A stretch of 42,345 nucleotides of DNA from JAGXLC01 sp041686375 (lineage in GTDB: Bacteria > Bacteroidota > Bacteroidia > Bacteroidales > UBA12077), in assembly GCA_041686375.1 (NCBI GenBank), contig JAWLEB010000026.1, positions 1 to 42,345 on the forward strand. Direction: 5' to 3'. The notes below the pieces were generated by a model. It searched no databases. It worked only from the letters and a program-made list of their open reading frames with translations, and was not told the origin of the DNA. The stretch's first letter is position 1, and every line of letters begins with the position of its first letter. A program made the translations under genes and the position numbers. This document shows positions 41,602-42,345 of this stretch, one piece after another.

Positions 41602-42300
41602 TTATTTAATTTTCATGTCAGCTAATTGTCTGATTTTTCCAACTAAAAGTTCTCCCCTTTCTTTTGCTTCGTAAGGACTCAAGTGACATTCTATGATTTC
41701 TGATAATGAAGAATGTGAAAGAATTTCATCACTCATCTCTTTCAAGAAGGCTTTCACATCATAATCCGAATAAATTATATCATCTATTACATTTGGATTG
41801 TTATCGAGAATATAGATGATATCTTCAAAATCATGGCTCATTCTTGGATCATCTCCCCTGTTTTTAAAAGCCTCCCATTTTGTGGCCAAAAAATAACTAG
41901 GTGGTAAAACTTTTATATATGTTTTTCCAATTCTAACAGAATAGGATTTTTTAAAGCCGGGTTTAATCCATTTATTGGTCGGTCCCAGTAGTGTATCTTC
42001 AATAGGAATAAAATCAATTAATATATCTTGGTATGAAAATCGATACATAACAGTTTCTGAAGCTGCGGGATAGATCTTTTTCTTAGCCAATCTTTTTCGA
42101 AATTGATCCATTTGTGAATATGAGCTAATTTGAACTGAGATATCTATATCCATTGTCGGTCTTGGTTGCTCAGCGGTATCATCAGTCACATATAAACTTA
42201 CAACTGCTCCACCTACATAAATTACTTCATCATTAATATCTCCCAAAGCTAAAGCAACTTTTTCGACTACTCCTAAATTAATCTTTCTGTTATTAGGCAT
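41602..42300 (-). CDS. Nucleotidyltransferase-fold protein (AbiEii/MNT-like)
   Basis: A 232-residue protein with the minimal nucleotidyltransferase site: GG at 30-31 in IYVGGAVVSLYV, D51 and D53 in TMDIDISVQ, and D96 in DILIDFIP. The middle part LPPSYFLATKWEAFKNRGDDPRMSHDFEDIIYIL resembles AbiEii-type toxins, whose members add nucleotides to tRNA or other targets and act in toxin-antitoxin or phage defence. The gene upstream ends 1 base before this ATG, so the pair is translationally coupled, as expected for antitoxin and toxin. Repeat C follows its stop. The toxin role is inferred from fold and context. Confidence 0.72.
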   Translation of the reverse strand: MPNNRKINLGVVEKVALALGDINDEVIYVGGAVVSLYVTDDTAEQPRPTMDIDISVQISSYSQMDQFRKRLAKKKIYPAASETVMYRFSYQDILIDFIPIEDTLLGPTNKWIKPGFKKSYSVRIGKTYIKVLPPSYFLATKWEAFKNRGDDPRMSHDFEDIIYILDNNPNVIDDIIYSDYDVKAFLKEMSDEILSHSSLSEIIECHLSPYEAKERGELLVGKIRQLADMKIK

Positions 42301-42301
42301 T

Positions 42302-42345
42302 TTATATTCTTTCCTTTATCATTTCAATTGCAAGTTTCTTTTCTC
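42302..42345 (-). CDS. C-terminal end of a gene cut by the window edge
   Basis: The minus strand reads EKKLAIEMIKERI and stop, one base before the ATG of the nucleotidyltransferase gene. Only 13 residues are visible, too few to name it. Tight coupling with a nucleotidyltransferase-fold gene makes an antitoxin or regulator likely. Confidence 0.45.
   Translation of the reverse strand, partial: EKKLAIEMIKERI

Overview
The window looks like chromosomal DNA of a member of the Bacteroidota, probably a Bacteroidales/Marinilabiliales- or Cytophagia-like environmental bacterium. Reasons: AT-rich sequence, almost no Shine-Dalgarno sites, several promoter -7 boxes of the Bacteroidota form TAnnTTTG, many secreted or lipoprotein peptidases, an AsmA-like protein with a long helical tail, and families typical of the phylum (DUF1987/SiaC-like, tandem DUF4491, C69 dipeptidase, stand-alone E2-like acyltransferase). 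The species cannot be named from the sequence.

Layout. 0.1-3.6 kb: minus-strand run of a PatB-like C-S lyase, an exported nitroreductase-like protein, a small thioesterase and a flavodiiron protein (FprA). 3.9-5.9 kb: a CPBP membrane protease and a PAS histidine kinase with four clustered cysteines. 5.9-10.1 kb: dihydroorotate-dehydrogenase-like protein, two lipoprotein hydrolases (isoaspartyl peptidase and M28 aminopeptidase), an orphan SiaC-like protein. 10.4-11.4 kb: a secreted YD-repeat-like protein. 11.4-17.9 kb: a tight operon of TonB receptor, RhtX/AmpG-like MFS transporter, HemN and protoporphyrinogen oxidase, headed by a small membrane protein and a promoter overlapped by a perfect inverted repeat. 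The gene set suggests uptake of a porphyrin, haem precursor or siderophore coupled to late haem synthesis. 18.1-20.3 kb: two DUF4491 paralogues behind an unusual protein made of two adenylate kinase domains, the second with changed nucleotide-site residues. 20.6-29.7 kb: M14 peptidase, unknown secreted protein, AnmK (TTG start), C69 dipeptidase behind an (ATTAA)6 tract, ribosomal protein L19 with a clear terminator, and the AsmA-like protein.

29.9-31.8 kb is a break point: a tRNA-Arg(ACG) with terminator, then a GC-richer pair of small membrane genes (the second appears frameshifted at its start codon), then about 0.9 kb of decayed coding fragments, up to a DEAD-box helicase.

From about 33.1 kb to the right edge, eleven unrelated small genes in a row lie on the minus strand (TrmO, four membrane proteins or enzymes of unclear role, two alpha/beta hydrolases, a VOC protein, a YkgJ-type cysteine protein, a DUF4143 ATPase, a nucleotidyltransferase) plus the tail of one more. 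Several are followed right after the stop codon by GC-richer non-coding repeats. Three of these repeats (A, B, C) are clearly homologous, and the best preserved can fold into a long imperfect hairpin with bulges. Gene followed by folded repeat, same orientation, unrelated contents: this is the layout of an integron cassette array, but the end boxes differ from the attC consensus and no integrase lies in the window. It is the strongest candidate here for a poorly described system.
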